Assembly (NCBI GenBank): GCA_021797365.1
Contig: JAJZZU010000037.1
Coordinates: 1 to 13,053, forward strand
From: Pseudomonadota bacterium
GTDB lineage: Bacteria; Pseudomonadota; Gammaproteobacteria; Acidiferrobacterales; Acidiferrobacteraceae
Direction: 5' to 3'
Length of the DNA stretch: 13,053 bases
In this document: piece by piece, positions 5,614 to 12,808 of the stretch
Layout of the letters: each line of letters opens with the position of its first letter
How positions within the stretch are numbered: the first letter of the stretch is position 1
The notes under the pieces: generated by a model
What the model was told of the DNA's origin: nothing
Seen by the model: the letters and a program-made list of their open reading frames with translations, nothing else
The model's database searches: none
Translations under genes and position numbers: made by a program

Positions 5614-8517
5614 ATGTCACCTCGAGTTGTCGAGCGGTTCAGTGGAGCGCGAGCGCTGTTGTGTGTAGGCATTGGCATCGCGGCGTTAACACTGAGCGCA
5701 TGTCAGGTCAAGACTCACGCTATGGCGACGGTATCAGGGTCGGTCTGCACGCGTACGGAGTGCCCTTGGCTCAATTCGCGTCTGCCGATCGCAAGACGAG
5801 TGGCCCTGCTCATGCGCAGGATGACCTTGGCCGACGACATCAAGTTGATCGGGAAACATGGCCGGGGTGTAAAACTCTGCTTCGGAATCGCAGGAAAATC
5901 CGGTACGACCTGCTTGCCACCAATTGACCTCAGGGACGGTCCAAATGGCGTCGGCGACGGGGCGAGAGGGGTTACCCAGCTGCCCGCAGGGGCAGCACTT
6001 GCCGCGACCTTCTCGCGCCGGCTTGCCTACGAGTACGGACAGGTGATCGGAGCCGAGCAAGCCAGCAAGGGCGTGTCCATCGATCTGGGTCCGACCGTCA
6101 ATATCGACCGCGATCCGCGCTGGGGCCGAGAATTCGAGAGCCTGTCGGAAGATCCATACCTGGCGGGGCGGGTCGCTGCCGCGGAGATCCGGGGGATCCA
6201 GAGTAAGGGAACCATCGCCCAGGTTAAGCATTTCGATGCATATAACCAAGAAACCTATCGTAACACGCGCAAGGATGACGTAATCGTGTCCCAGCGCGCA
6301 CTGCACGAAATCTACATGCCCGCGTTCCGCAGAGCGATCCGTGCCGGCAAAGTGGGCTCGGTCATGTGCTCAATGGCGATGGTCAACGGGCACTTCAGCT
6401 GCGATAATCGCTACCTGCTCACAGACGTGCTGCGCCGAGAGTGGGATTTCACCGGTTTCGTCGCTGCCGACTATGACGCGGTGCATAGCCTCTCGGCGGC
6501 CACCGCAGGCACAAACATCGAAAATCAAGTTCACTTTTTCGGCAGACCCCTGCAGCAAGCGGTGACGGAGGGAAAACTCTCGCGCGCCGTGGTTAATTCC
6601 ATGGTTGCGCCGATCCTCTACCAGTTGTTCCGTTTCAATTTCGTGAATCATCCGCGGCAACGTCCTCGATACTATTTTGTCTACCACCCTCGACCGGCGG
6701 CACTAAAGGTCGTGGTGGCCACCACGCCAGCGCATCGGGCGATCTCGACCCGGGTTGCCGAAGCGGGCACCGTATTGCTGAAGAACGCCGCGGACCTGCT
6801 ACCGCTGGCGACAAATGAAAAGGTCGTGGTGGTCGGACCTGCGGCCTCGGCTCAGGTCACCTCGGGCGGGGGTGGGAGCGCCGCAGTGATTCCCTCGAGG
6901 GTGATCAGCCCATTAGCGGGGATCGAGGCGCTGGCGGGCACATCCCAGATCCGCTATGTCCAGGGTTTGCCGACCGATGCGGAACTGACGCCGATTCCGG
7001 CGGCCGACCTCTCGGCACCTTTTACGGGTAAGAGTCGCGCGGGGCCATATTCGGCAACCCTGCGGGCTCCGCAAACCGGCACCTACATCATCGGTTTCAT
7101 CAATGGCTGTTATTGCGACAGAGTGGCTAGCCTCGCCATCGACGGACGAACGCTGGTCAACAATCCGGACGGACCGATCTATACGGCGGCGATTCATCTG
7201 ATCAAAGGCCAGCGCTATAAACTGACAGTAACGGGCCCGGCGATGAGGCCAGTCTCGAAGGGGAAACAAATGATGCGCCCAAAGGCTCTAGGCCAGCTGC
7301 GCTGGGCGACCCCGAGTGTGGTGCGTACGGACATTGCCCAGGCGGTGCAGGCGGCGAAGAGCGCACCGGTGGCGCTGGTGGTGGTGGCGGACAACACCGA
7401 GTCCGAAGCAGCGGACCGGCCGGATCTGCGCCTGCCCTCGGCGCAGAACGCGCTGGTGAGCGCGGTGGCGGCGGTCAACCCGCACACGGTGGTGGTGATT
7501 CAGGCGGGCGCTCCGATCGTCATGCCGTGGATCGCGCGCGTGCCGGCGATTCTCGACACCTGGTACCCGGGCCAGACCGATGGGCGGGCGCTGGCGAATG
7601 TGCTCTACGGCAAGGTGGACCCGAGCGGACATCTGCCGGTGACCTTCCCGGTGAAGCTCGCGGACGTGCCGGCGGCCAAGCCCGCGCGCTTCCCCGGCAT
7701 CGACGGCAAGGTGCACTACTCGGAAGGGATCCTGGTCGGCTATCGCTGGTACGACGCCAAGCACATCAAGCCGCTGTTTCCGTTTGGGTATGGACTGTCG
7801 TACACGCGGTTTCACTTCAGCGGCCTGAAGTTGAGCCGCCGCACGGTCGATGGCGTAACCGGCATCCGGGTGAGCGCGCGCATGACGAATGTGGGTCACG
7901 TTGCGGGTGCGGATGTCGCGCAGCTGTACCTCGGGATGCCGGCCTCGACCGGAGAGCCGCCGCGCAAGCTGGTCGGGTTCCAGCGCGTGACGCTCGCGCC
8001 CGGCCAGTCGAAGGTGGTCCACTTCATCATCACGCCGCGCGAGGAGTGGTGGTGGGGTCATGAGGGGTGGGTCGAGACGGCTGGGACCTATCGGGTCTAT
8101 GTTGGAGATTCGTCCGCGCTGGCGAATCTGCCGCTGCGGGCGAGTTACCGGATGACGCGCTCGATTGGCAGCAGGGAGGTGTCGGTGTCGGCGCCGAAGA
8201 CTTTCAAGCCCGGGGTGCGATCAGCGGTGAGGGTGACGCTGAGCGCTGGGGGCACCGAGACGCTCGGGGAGGCGAGCCTGAGCCTGAAGACCCCCGGAGG
8301 CTGGCTGGTCACGCCCCTTGGTGCGGTGGCGCAGGCGAAAGTCGCGGCGAACAAGGCGGTGACGGTGAAATTCGCGGTGACCCCGCCGTCCTGGGCGGTG
8401 GCACAGTACGTGACGCTCTATGGCACGGCGGATCTGTCCAGTGGGGAGTGTTCGGGCGCGAACAGGTGCTGCGTTGCCCGACGTGATGGCGGCGTGACCG
8501 TTCTGGTCAGTCCGTAA
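5614..8517 (+). CDS. GH3-family glycoside hydrolase, lipoprotein, with PA14-like insert, FnIII-like and NEW3-like C-terminal domains
   Basis: A 967-residue envelope lipoprotein. ATG 5614 is preferred to the GTG at 5593 because CAGGAG lies 7 bases upstream; it gives a signal peptide with lipobox LSAC and lipidated Cys30. The GH3 barrel spans about 60-345 (LRDGPNG at 106-112, DPRWGR at 167-172, KHF at 205-207); the nucleophile is Asp286 in GFVAADYDA, where the usual motif is SDW. The alpha/beta domain resumes near 370 and is interrupted at about 455-560 by a PA14-like insert. TESEAADR suggests acid/base Glu598, and FPFGYGLSYT (722-731) is typical. An FnIII-like domain covers about 735-845, then a NEW3-like domain about 850-967. 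Members are beta-glucosidases, xylosidases and others; specificity cannot be read. Codon use becomes more GC-rich after about base 7300. Confidence 0.88.
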   Translation: MSPRVVERFSGARALLCVGIGIAALTLSACQVKTHAMATVSGSVCTRTECPWLNSRLPIARRVALLMRRMTLADDIKLIGKHGRGVKLCFGIAGKSGTTCLPPIDLRDGPNGVGDGARGVTQLPAGAALAATFSRRLAYEYGQVIGAEQASKGVSIDLGPTVNIDRDPRWGREFESLSEDPYLAGRVAAAEIRGIQSKGTIAQVKHFDAYNQETYRNTRKDDVIVSQRALHEIYMPAFRRAIRAGKVGSVMCSMAMVNGHFSCDNRYLLTDVLRREWDFTGFVAADYDAVHSLSAATAGTNIENQVHFFGRPLQQAVTEGKLSRAVVNSMVAPILYQLFRFNFVNHPRQRPRYYFVYHPRPAALKVVVATTPAHRAISTRVAEAGTVLLKNAADLLPLATNEKVVVVGPAASAQVTSGGGGSAAVIPSRVISPLAGIEALAGTSQIRYVQGLPTDAELTPIPAADLSAPFTGKSRAGPYSATLRAPQTGTYIIGFINGCYCDRVASLAIDGRTLVNNPDGPIYTAAIHLIKGQRYKLTVTGPAMRPVSKGKQMMRPKALGQLRWATPSVVRTDIAQAVQAAKSAPVALVVVADNTESEAADRPDLRLPSAQNALVSAVAAVNPHTVVVIQAGAPIVMPWIARVPAILDTWYPGQTDGRALANVLYGKVDPSGHLPVTFPVKLADVPAAKPARFPGIDGKVHYSEGILVGYRWYDAKHIKPLFPFGYGLSYTRFHFSGLKLSRRTVDGVTGIRVSARMTNVGHVAGADVAQLYLGMPASTGEPPRKLVGFQRVTLAPGQSKVVHFIITPREEWWWGHEGWVETAGTYRVYVGDSSALANLPLRASYRMTRSIGSREVSVSAPKTFKPGVRSAVRVTLSAGGTETLGEASLSLKTPGGWLVTPLGAVAQAKVAANKAVTVKFAVTPPSWAVAQYVTLYGTADLSSGECSGANRCCVARRDGGVTVLVSP

Positions 8518-8603
8518 CGTTGCTGGCACCCCTCCCTGCCGACGCGGCTTCGCGGGGGTCCTATCCATTGAACTCAGCACAGGGTACAGGTTTGCGGCAG
8601 GAA

Positions 8604-8619
8604 CTGCTCGTGCGAGCAG
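8604..8619. terminator. Perfect hairpin after the GH3 gene, possible weak or bidirectional terminator
   Basis: CTGCTCG and CGAGCAG pair perfectly around TG, or as 6 bp with a 4-base loop, about 90 bases after the GH3 stop. No real T-run follows on either strand (cccc on +, TTCC on -), so intrinsic termination is doubtful. Before the insertion sequences arrived, this lay between the convergent GH3 and DeoR genes, a usual place for a shared terminator. The rest of 8518-8756 shows no gene. Confidence 0.3.
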
Positions 8620-8756
8620 CCCCCGCTCAGGTCCGGAGCCGATGCCTCATGAAGCGCCGAAGCGGGAAGAACTTCCGTCTATAGATAGGCCAACGTGAAA
8701 CGCCGTGCTCGAGACCCGCATTCCACCTTAACCTGCACCCTCTGTCCAATAGGCGG

Positions 8757-8774
8757 CTAGCCTGGATTTCCACG
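8757..8774 (+). repeat. Left terminal inverted repeat of the outer IS
   Basis: CTAGCCTGGATTTCCACG, an exact reverse complement of 12791-12808. It is separated from the rest of its element by the nested IS that begins at 8791. Confidence 0.9.
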
Positions 8775-8784
8775 GCGCACTGAT

Positions 8785-8790
8785 TAACTA
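8785..8790 (+). repeat. Target-site duplication of the inner IS, left copy
   Basis: TAACTA immediately before GTGTCTGG, matching TAACTA at 10711-10716 directly after the right end. The 6-bp match stops exactly there: the seventh base outward differs. Confidence 0.85.
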
Positions 8791-8808
8791 GTGTCTGGCC
8801 GAAAACGC
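8791..8808 (+). repeat. Left terminal inverted repeat of the inner IS
   Basis: GTGTCTGGCCGAAAACGC; the right end read on the - strand is GTGTCTGGACGAAAATGG. In an ungapped comparison the shared core is GTGTCTGG, then CGAAAA. Confidence 0.8.
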
Positions 8809-8942
8809 AAAACTCTCGGGAAACGCAGGCGTTTTTGCGGAAAACGACAGCCGAAGAAGTGCGGGGTAGGCTATCATATAGGCGACGAGTGGCAGCGCTC
8901 AGTGCGACCGAAGGGCTGTTTTTCGTAGGCGAGAGAAGTCCC

Positions 8943-8968
8943 GGTGGTCGTAGGCGAGTGCGGCCACC
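8943..8968 (+). promoter_or_regulatory. Stem-loop in the transposase leader of the inner IS
   Basis: GGTGGTCG pairs with CGGCCACC (8 pairs, one G-T) around a 10-base loop, ending 27 bases before the transposase ATG. A structure here could limit translation of the transposase, for instance from read-through transcripts. The loop carries one of several TAGGCGA copies in this element. Confidence 0.3.
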
Positions 8969-8995
8969 CGAAAATCTTCGCCAAGTGAGACCGCC

Positions 8996-10513
8996 ATGCG
9001 CACTGTGCTGAACCCTCAATTGACGCTGACCGAGACGAACATTGGGGCGATCCGGATTAGCCTGAAATCGCGCGACGATATCCCGAAGCTGCTGTTGGGA
9101 TTGCAGTATCTTTACACCCATCCGGAAATCCGCGATGCGGTATTTGAGATACTCAAGGAAGTGGTGCCGAAGAAGGTGGGCGGGAAAGGCAAGGCGAGGA
9201 TCAGCGTCGGCCGCCCCGGGATGGAGCAGTGGCGCATTCTGGTGCTGGGGACGTTGAGGCTGTGTCTGAATGTGGATTACGATCGGCTGGTGGATCTGGC
9301 CAACCATCATGTGACGATACGGCAGATGATGGGTCATCCTGGTCAGATCGACGACCTTGACCCGACGGAATACACTTTGCAAACGGTTAAGGACAACCTG
9401 CGGCTGTTCACGCCGCAGATACTCAACCGTATCAATGAGGTGGTGGTCCTGGCGGGTCATGAACTGATCAAAAAAAAAGACTCGCGCAAATACTCTGAGA
9501 AAGTCAACGCTCGAGCTGATTCGTTTGTGTTGGAAACGGACGTACATTATCCAACTGACGTGAATTTGCTGCTGGACGCAATCCGCAAGACGGTGACGAT
9601 TTGCGGCAGGGCGTGTATGGAGCGAGGCTGGAGTGAGTGGCGGCAGTATCAGCACAATGCTCGCGCGTTCAAACGCAAGTGTCATAAGATCAGCAAGCTC
9701 AAGCGCTCCAGTGCGCGCAACGAAGTCACGCGCACGACCCGAAATCATGAGATTCAGGAGGCGCACCGCGACTACATTGAGGAGGCCGAAGGTTATTTGG
9801 CGCGGGCACGCGAGACTCGCGAAAAGTTGGAAAAAGAGGCAGCCGTCAACCTGATCTTGGCGATCGAGCTGAAAGAGCTCGATCGGTTCATGCAGCATGC
9901 CGAACGCCAGGTGGAGCAAATCCGCCGCCGGGTGCTGCAAGGGCAGATCATCCCCCACGCAGAGAAGGTGTTCTCGATATTCGAGGAACACACGGAATGG
10001 ATCAGTAAGGGCAAGGCCGGCGTGCCGGTGGAACTGGGCGTGAAGGTAGCGGTGGTCGAAGATCAATATCGCTTCATTCTCAATCACCGGGTACTGCAGA
10101 AGACCGAGGATGTTGAGGCGGCAGTGCCGCTGATTGAGGAAACCCAGAGGAAGTACGAGACGCTCGACAGTGCCAGCTTTGATAAGGGCTTTCACAGTGC
10201 CGAGAACCAGATGGATTTGGCAAAGATCGTCAAGCTGGTCGTGCTGCCGAAGAAGGGGAAATGGAGTGCCGCGGATATGGCGCGCGAAAGTGATCCTGAG
10301 TTTGTCAGCTTGCGTAAGAAGCATGCGGCCGTCGAGTCGGCGATCAATGCGCTGGAGTGTCATGGTCTGGACCGCTGCCTAGACCATGGCATAGCCGGCT
10401 TCAAACGCTACGTGGCGCTGGCGGTTCTGGCGCGTAATGTGTTGCGCCTGGGCCAGATCCAACACAAGCAGGCGCAGCATCGTAGGCGACTTCCCTACAG
10501 ACAAGCAGCATAA
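8996..10513 (+). CDS. Transposase, ISNCY-like family, DDE type
   Basis: A 505-residue transposase that mobilises the inner element. Likely catalytic residues are Asp182 in ETDVHYPTD, Asp396 in SFDKGFHS and Glu447 in AAVESAINALE; Asp356 in VVEDQYRF is a less likely second Asp. The N-terminal ~150 residues, with VGRPGMEQWRILVLGTLR and a helical segment, probably bind the ends. A helical, charged stretch of about 200 residues separates the first Asp from the second, a large insertion as in ISNCY-type proteins. The frame is intact. A run of nine A at 9470-9478 encodes Lys159-161 and is a possible slippage site. AAGTGAG lies upstream of the ATG as a modest ribosome site. Large open frames on the opposite strand are shadows. 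Confidence 0.85.
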   Translation: MRTVLNPQLTLTETNIGAIRISLKSRDDIPKLLLGLQYLYTHPEIRDAVFEILKEVVPKKVGGKGKARISVGRPGMEQWRILVLGTLRLCLNVDYDRLVDLANHHVTIRQMMGHPGQIDDLDPTEYTLQTVKDNLRLFTPQILNRINEVVVLAGHELIKKKDSRKYSEKVNARADSFVLETDVHYPTDVNLLLDAIRKTVTICGRACMERGWSEWRQYQHNARAFKRKCHKISKLKRSSARNEVTRTTRNHEIQEAHRDYIEEAEGYLARARETREKLEKEAAVNLILAIELKELDRFMQHAERQVEQIRRRVLQGQIIPHAEKVFSIFEEHTEWISKGKAGVPVELGVKVAVVEDQYRFILNHRVLQKTEDVEAAVPLIEETQRKYETLDSASFDKGFHSAENQMDLAKIVKLVVLPKKGKWSAADMARESDPEFVSLRKKHAAVESAINALECHGLDRCLDHGIAGFKRYVALAVLARNVLRLGQIQHKQAQHRRRLPYRQAA

Positions 10514-10542
10514 GCTGTCAGGTTCAGCGCCCGCAACGGGGC

Positions 10543-10624
10543 CATGGTGGCTCACGGGCTGCTACGTGTAAAAACCTCCTTCCTGTCTGTTATATCGCCT
10601 CTCGCCATCACGTGAGCCGACATG
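10543..10624 (+). repeat. Spaced inverted repeat in the tail of the inner IS
   Basis: CATGGTGGCTCACG (10543-10556) and the reverse complement of CGTGAGCCGACATG (10611-10624) match at 12 of 14 positions, separated by 54 bases. It lies after the transposase stop and inside the right end. It could form a long-loop stem that reduces read-through, or be a transposase-binding subterminal site. Confidence 0.45.
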
Positions 10625-10692
10625 AGGTGGAATCTTCGTACTCCAACTGTACAGAATATCAGCGGTTTGCCGCGCCAAACTCGCGAAAACGG

Positions 10693-10710
10693 CCATTTTC
10701 GTCCAGACAC
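10693..10710 (-). repeat. Right terminal inverted repeat of the inner IS
   Basis: Ends in CCAGACAC, the reverse complement of the left terminus GTGTCTGG; 16 of 18 positions match the left end. Confidence 0.8.
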
Positions 10711-10716
10711 TAACTA
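10711..10716 (+). repeat. Target-site duplication of the inner IS, right copy
   Basis: TAACTA directly following the CCAGACAC terminus, identical to 8785-8790. Confidence 0.85.
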
Positions 10717-11021
10717 ATCGTTCCTTCAGGCCGGGCGGTCGTCCCCAGGTTCCGCAATTCTGCGGCATGCTGATTTCCCGCGTCCACGCCTTCGGCTCGA
10801 GTAACCGGCGCCGGGATTCCATCGACTGCTGCTTATGGTATATGGTTCTCGGGATGTCCAATATGCACAATCCTTTGTGGATGGCGCGCGAGACCGTGCG
10901 TAGGGTGGTGCAGCAAGAAGACTGCTTAGATATGCCAGATTTCTGCGGACTGTGCTGCACACAGGAGATGGGGCGCGACAGAGTCATTGACCACAAGATG
11001 TGGTAGGAGTAACGTACAGGT
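10717..11021. other. Leader region of the outer IS, no recognised gene
   Basis: About 305 bases between the inner IS and the outer transposase. A + strand frame (10767-11006, 79 codons) and a - strand frame (10562-10996) are open, but neither resembles a family I know, and the - strand one runs across the inner IS boundary. A short hairpin CCGCA-ATTC-TGCGG lies at 10752-10765. Together with 8757-8790 this was originally an unbroken leader of about 340 bases, unusually long for an IS. It may hold an accessory or decayed sequence. Confidence 0.4.
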
Positions 11022-12758
11022 GTGTACGAGAACGCACCGAAAGACCTAAGCGACTGCCAGCGCTTCTTTTTCGAGCCCGCCTCGGCCAGGCACCGCCAGT
11101 ACGAGGCCCTGCGGGCCTACTTTGTCGAGCAGCGCCCCTCGCGGGAGGTCGCCCGCGCCTTCGGCTACAGTCCCGGGGCCTTCCAGGTGCTCTGCCACCA
11201 CTTCCGCCGCGAGCCCGATCCGCTCTTCTTCGTCACCCCCAAGCGCGGCCCAAGTGAGCAGCCGAAGAAGTCTGCCGCGCGCGATCTGATCGTCGAGCTG
11301 CGTAAGCGCAACTATTCCGTCTACGAGATCAGCGAGAGCCTGAAGGAGCGTGGCCAACCGTTGAGTGCCACCGCGGTGCGCGAGGTGCTCAAAGCCGAGG
11401 GCTTCGCTCCACTGCCGCGGCGACGCGATGAGGAGCGCCCACAGCGCCCGCGCGCCACGATCGAGCCGGTGGCCGATGCGCGGCGCTTCGTGCTCACTCC
11501 CGGCCAGTTCCATACCCGCTGTGGGGGCCTGTTCCTGTTCGTGCCGCAGCTGCTTGAGCTCTCCCTCGATACCCTGGCTTCCAGCGCCCGCCTGCCGGGC
11601 TCGAAGATGATTCCGGCTGCCCATGCCCTGCGAGCATCGCTGGCGCTGAAGTTGTGGTCGATCGAGCGCAAGAGCCACGTGATGGCACTCATCGCCGACG
11701 AGGGACTGGCCCTGTTTGCGGGGCTGAACGCCTTCCCGAAGAAAAGCTTCCTCTCGGAGTATTCCTCGCGCGTCACCCATTCGCAGACGCTCTCTCTCCT
11801 TGCCACCTACCACAAGCAGCTCGGCGGCGCGGACTTCCTTGCCGGTCACTCTTTCAATCTCGATTTCCACTCCGTCCCGTACTACGGCGAGCATCCGGTG
11901 ATCGAGCGGCATTACGTCTCGATGCGCTCGCGCCGCCAGCCGAGCATCCTCGCTTTCCTCGCGCAGGATGCCGATGGGCGGGCCTTCTGTTATGCCAACG
12001 CCGACTTGCACAAGGGCGAGGAGGCCGAGGAGATCTTCCGCTTCATCGAGTTCTGGAAGAAGCTGCGCGGCGCGCTGCTGCGCCACCTGGTGTTCGACTC
12101 GCGCCTGACCACCTACGGCAATCTGGCGCGACTCGAGGAGATGGGGATCACCTTCATCACGCTGCGCCGCCGCTCGGCAGCCCTGCTGAAGGAGATCGCT
12201 TTACTACCGCGTTCGGCCTGGCGCACCGTGGAGCTGGATGTGCCGACGCGCAAGTACCGCACTCCGCGGGTGTACGAACAGACCGTTCCCCTGGAAGGCA
12301 AGAAGTTCCGCCAGCTCTTTATCCTCGACCTCGGACACGAGGAGCCCACCATCCTGCTCACCAACGACCGGCGCAGCTCCGCCCCGAAGCTCATCACCCG
12401 CTACGCTCAGCGCATGCTGATCGAAAACGCGCTCTCCGATGCCGTGCGCTTCTTCCACGTCGATGCGCTGTCCTCCGCTGTCGGCCTGAAGGTCGACTTC
12501 GACATGGCCCTCCTGGTCATCGCGAGTGGCCTGTATCGACTGCTCGCCCGCAAGATGCGCGGCTACGCCGATGCACAGGCCCGGGTCATCTTCCGTGACC
12601 TTATCGACATGCCCGCGACTGTGGATGTCACCGACAAGGAGGTCCAGGTGCGTTTCGATCGTCGCGCGCATCTGCCCATCGTGCTAGCCTCAGGACTCCT
12701 CGATACCACCGTCGACGTACCCTGGTGGAATGGGATGCGCCTGCGTCTAACAGCCTGA
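11022..12758 (+). CDS. Transposase of the outer IS, DDE (IS4-superfamily-like)
   Basis: A 578-residue transposase. Two helix-turn-helix-like segments lie at the N-terminus: about 32-62 (PSREVARAFGYSPGAFQVL) and about 87-132 (YSVYEISESLKERG then ATAVREVLKAEGF). The probable DDE triad is Asp281 (NLDFHSVPYYGE), Asp359 (LVFDSRLTTYGNL) and Glu468 in YAQRMLIENAL. The last follows the IS4-superfamily Y-2-R-3-E spacing, but the Lys usually seen 7 residues after the Glu is a Val. GTG 11022 is the only sensible start, since an in-frame TAA sits at 11010; AGGAG is 12 bases upstream, a rather long spacing. The frame is full-length, so the protein may be active, although the nested IS separates it from most of its own left end. 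Confidence 0.85.
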   Translation: MYENAPKDLSDCQRFFFEPASARHRQYEALRAYFVEQRPSREVARAFGYSPGAFQVLCHHFRREPDPLFFVTPKRGPSEQPKKSAARDLIVELRKRNYSVYEISESLKERGQPLSATAVREVLKAEGFAPLPRRRDEERPQRPRATIEPVADARRFVLTPGQFHTRCGGLFLFVPQLLELSLDTLASSARLPGSKMIPAAHALRASLALKLWSIERKSHVMALIADEGLALFAGLNAFPKKSFLSEYSSRVTHSQTLSLLATYHKQLGGADFLAGHSFNLDFHSVPYYGEHPVIERHYVSMRSRRQPSILAFLAQDADGRAFCYANADLHKGEEAEEIFRFIEFWKKLRGALLRHLVFDSRLTTYGNLARLEEMGITFITLRRRSAALLKEIALLPRSAWRTVELDVPTRKYRTPRVYEQTVPLEGKKFRQLFILDLGHEEPTILLTNDRRSSAPKLITRYAQRMLIENALSDAVRFFHVDALSSAVGLKVDFDMALLVIASGLYRLLARKMRGYADAQARVIFRDLIDMPATVDVTDKEVQVRFDRRAHLPIVLASGLLDTTVDVPWWNGMRLRLTA

Positions 12759-12790
12759 TGAGCCACCTCGCTCTTAGCGAAACTGCGGCG

Positions 12791-12808
12791 CGTGGAAATC
12801 CAGGCTAG
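12791..12808 (-). repeat. Right terminal inverted repeat of the outer IS
   Basis: Exact reverse complement of 8757-8774. Its outermost CTAG (12805-12808) carries the TAG stop of the - strand DeoR-family gene. Confidence 0.9.

Larger units (their letters stand above)
8791..10710 (+). mobile_element. Inner insertion sequence, ISNCY-like, complete
   Basis: A 1920-bp element with ends GTGTCTGG...CCAGACAC. The first 18 bases of each end match at 16 positions, and it is flanked by the perfect 6-bp direct repeat TAACTA. It encodes one full-length transposase in the + orientation. Intact ends and open frame suggest recent insertion. It sits 34 bases inside the left end of the outer IS, so it arrived later. 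The ISNCY assignment (ISDol1/IS1202-type) rests on the transposase motifs and is tentative. Confidence 0.87.
8757..12808 (+). mobile_element. Outer insertion sequence (IS4-superfamily-like DDE element), interrupted by a nested element
   Basis: Defined by perfect 18-bp terminal inverted repeats at 8757-8774 and 12791-12808 enclosing the transposase at 11022-12758. Without the nested element and its extra 6-bp duplication it is about 2.1 kb. The outermost four bases at each end are the palindrome CTAG, which may be either part of the repeat or a 4-bp target duplication; in the second case the element proper is 8761-12804. The right CTAG contains the stop codon of the - strand DeoR gene. Family is left open: the transposase fits the IS4 superfamily, with IS1634 or IS1380 as the nearest ideas. 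Confidence 0.85.

Noticed and set aside
8627..10363. 578-codon open frame on the - strand
   Set aside because: It crosses the outer IS end, the inner IS boundary and the antisense of the transposase; it cannot be an ancestral gene.
11046..12086. 346-codon open frame on the - strand
   Set aside because: Antisense shadow of the outer transposase, in GC-rich codons; no motif seen.
8791..12808. Composite transposon model with the two IS as its ends
   Set aside because: The two transposases and their terminal repeats are unrelated, and one element lies inside the other, so nesting explains the data better.
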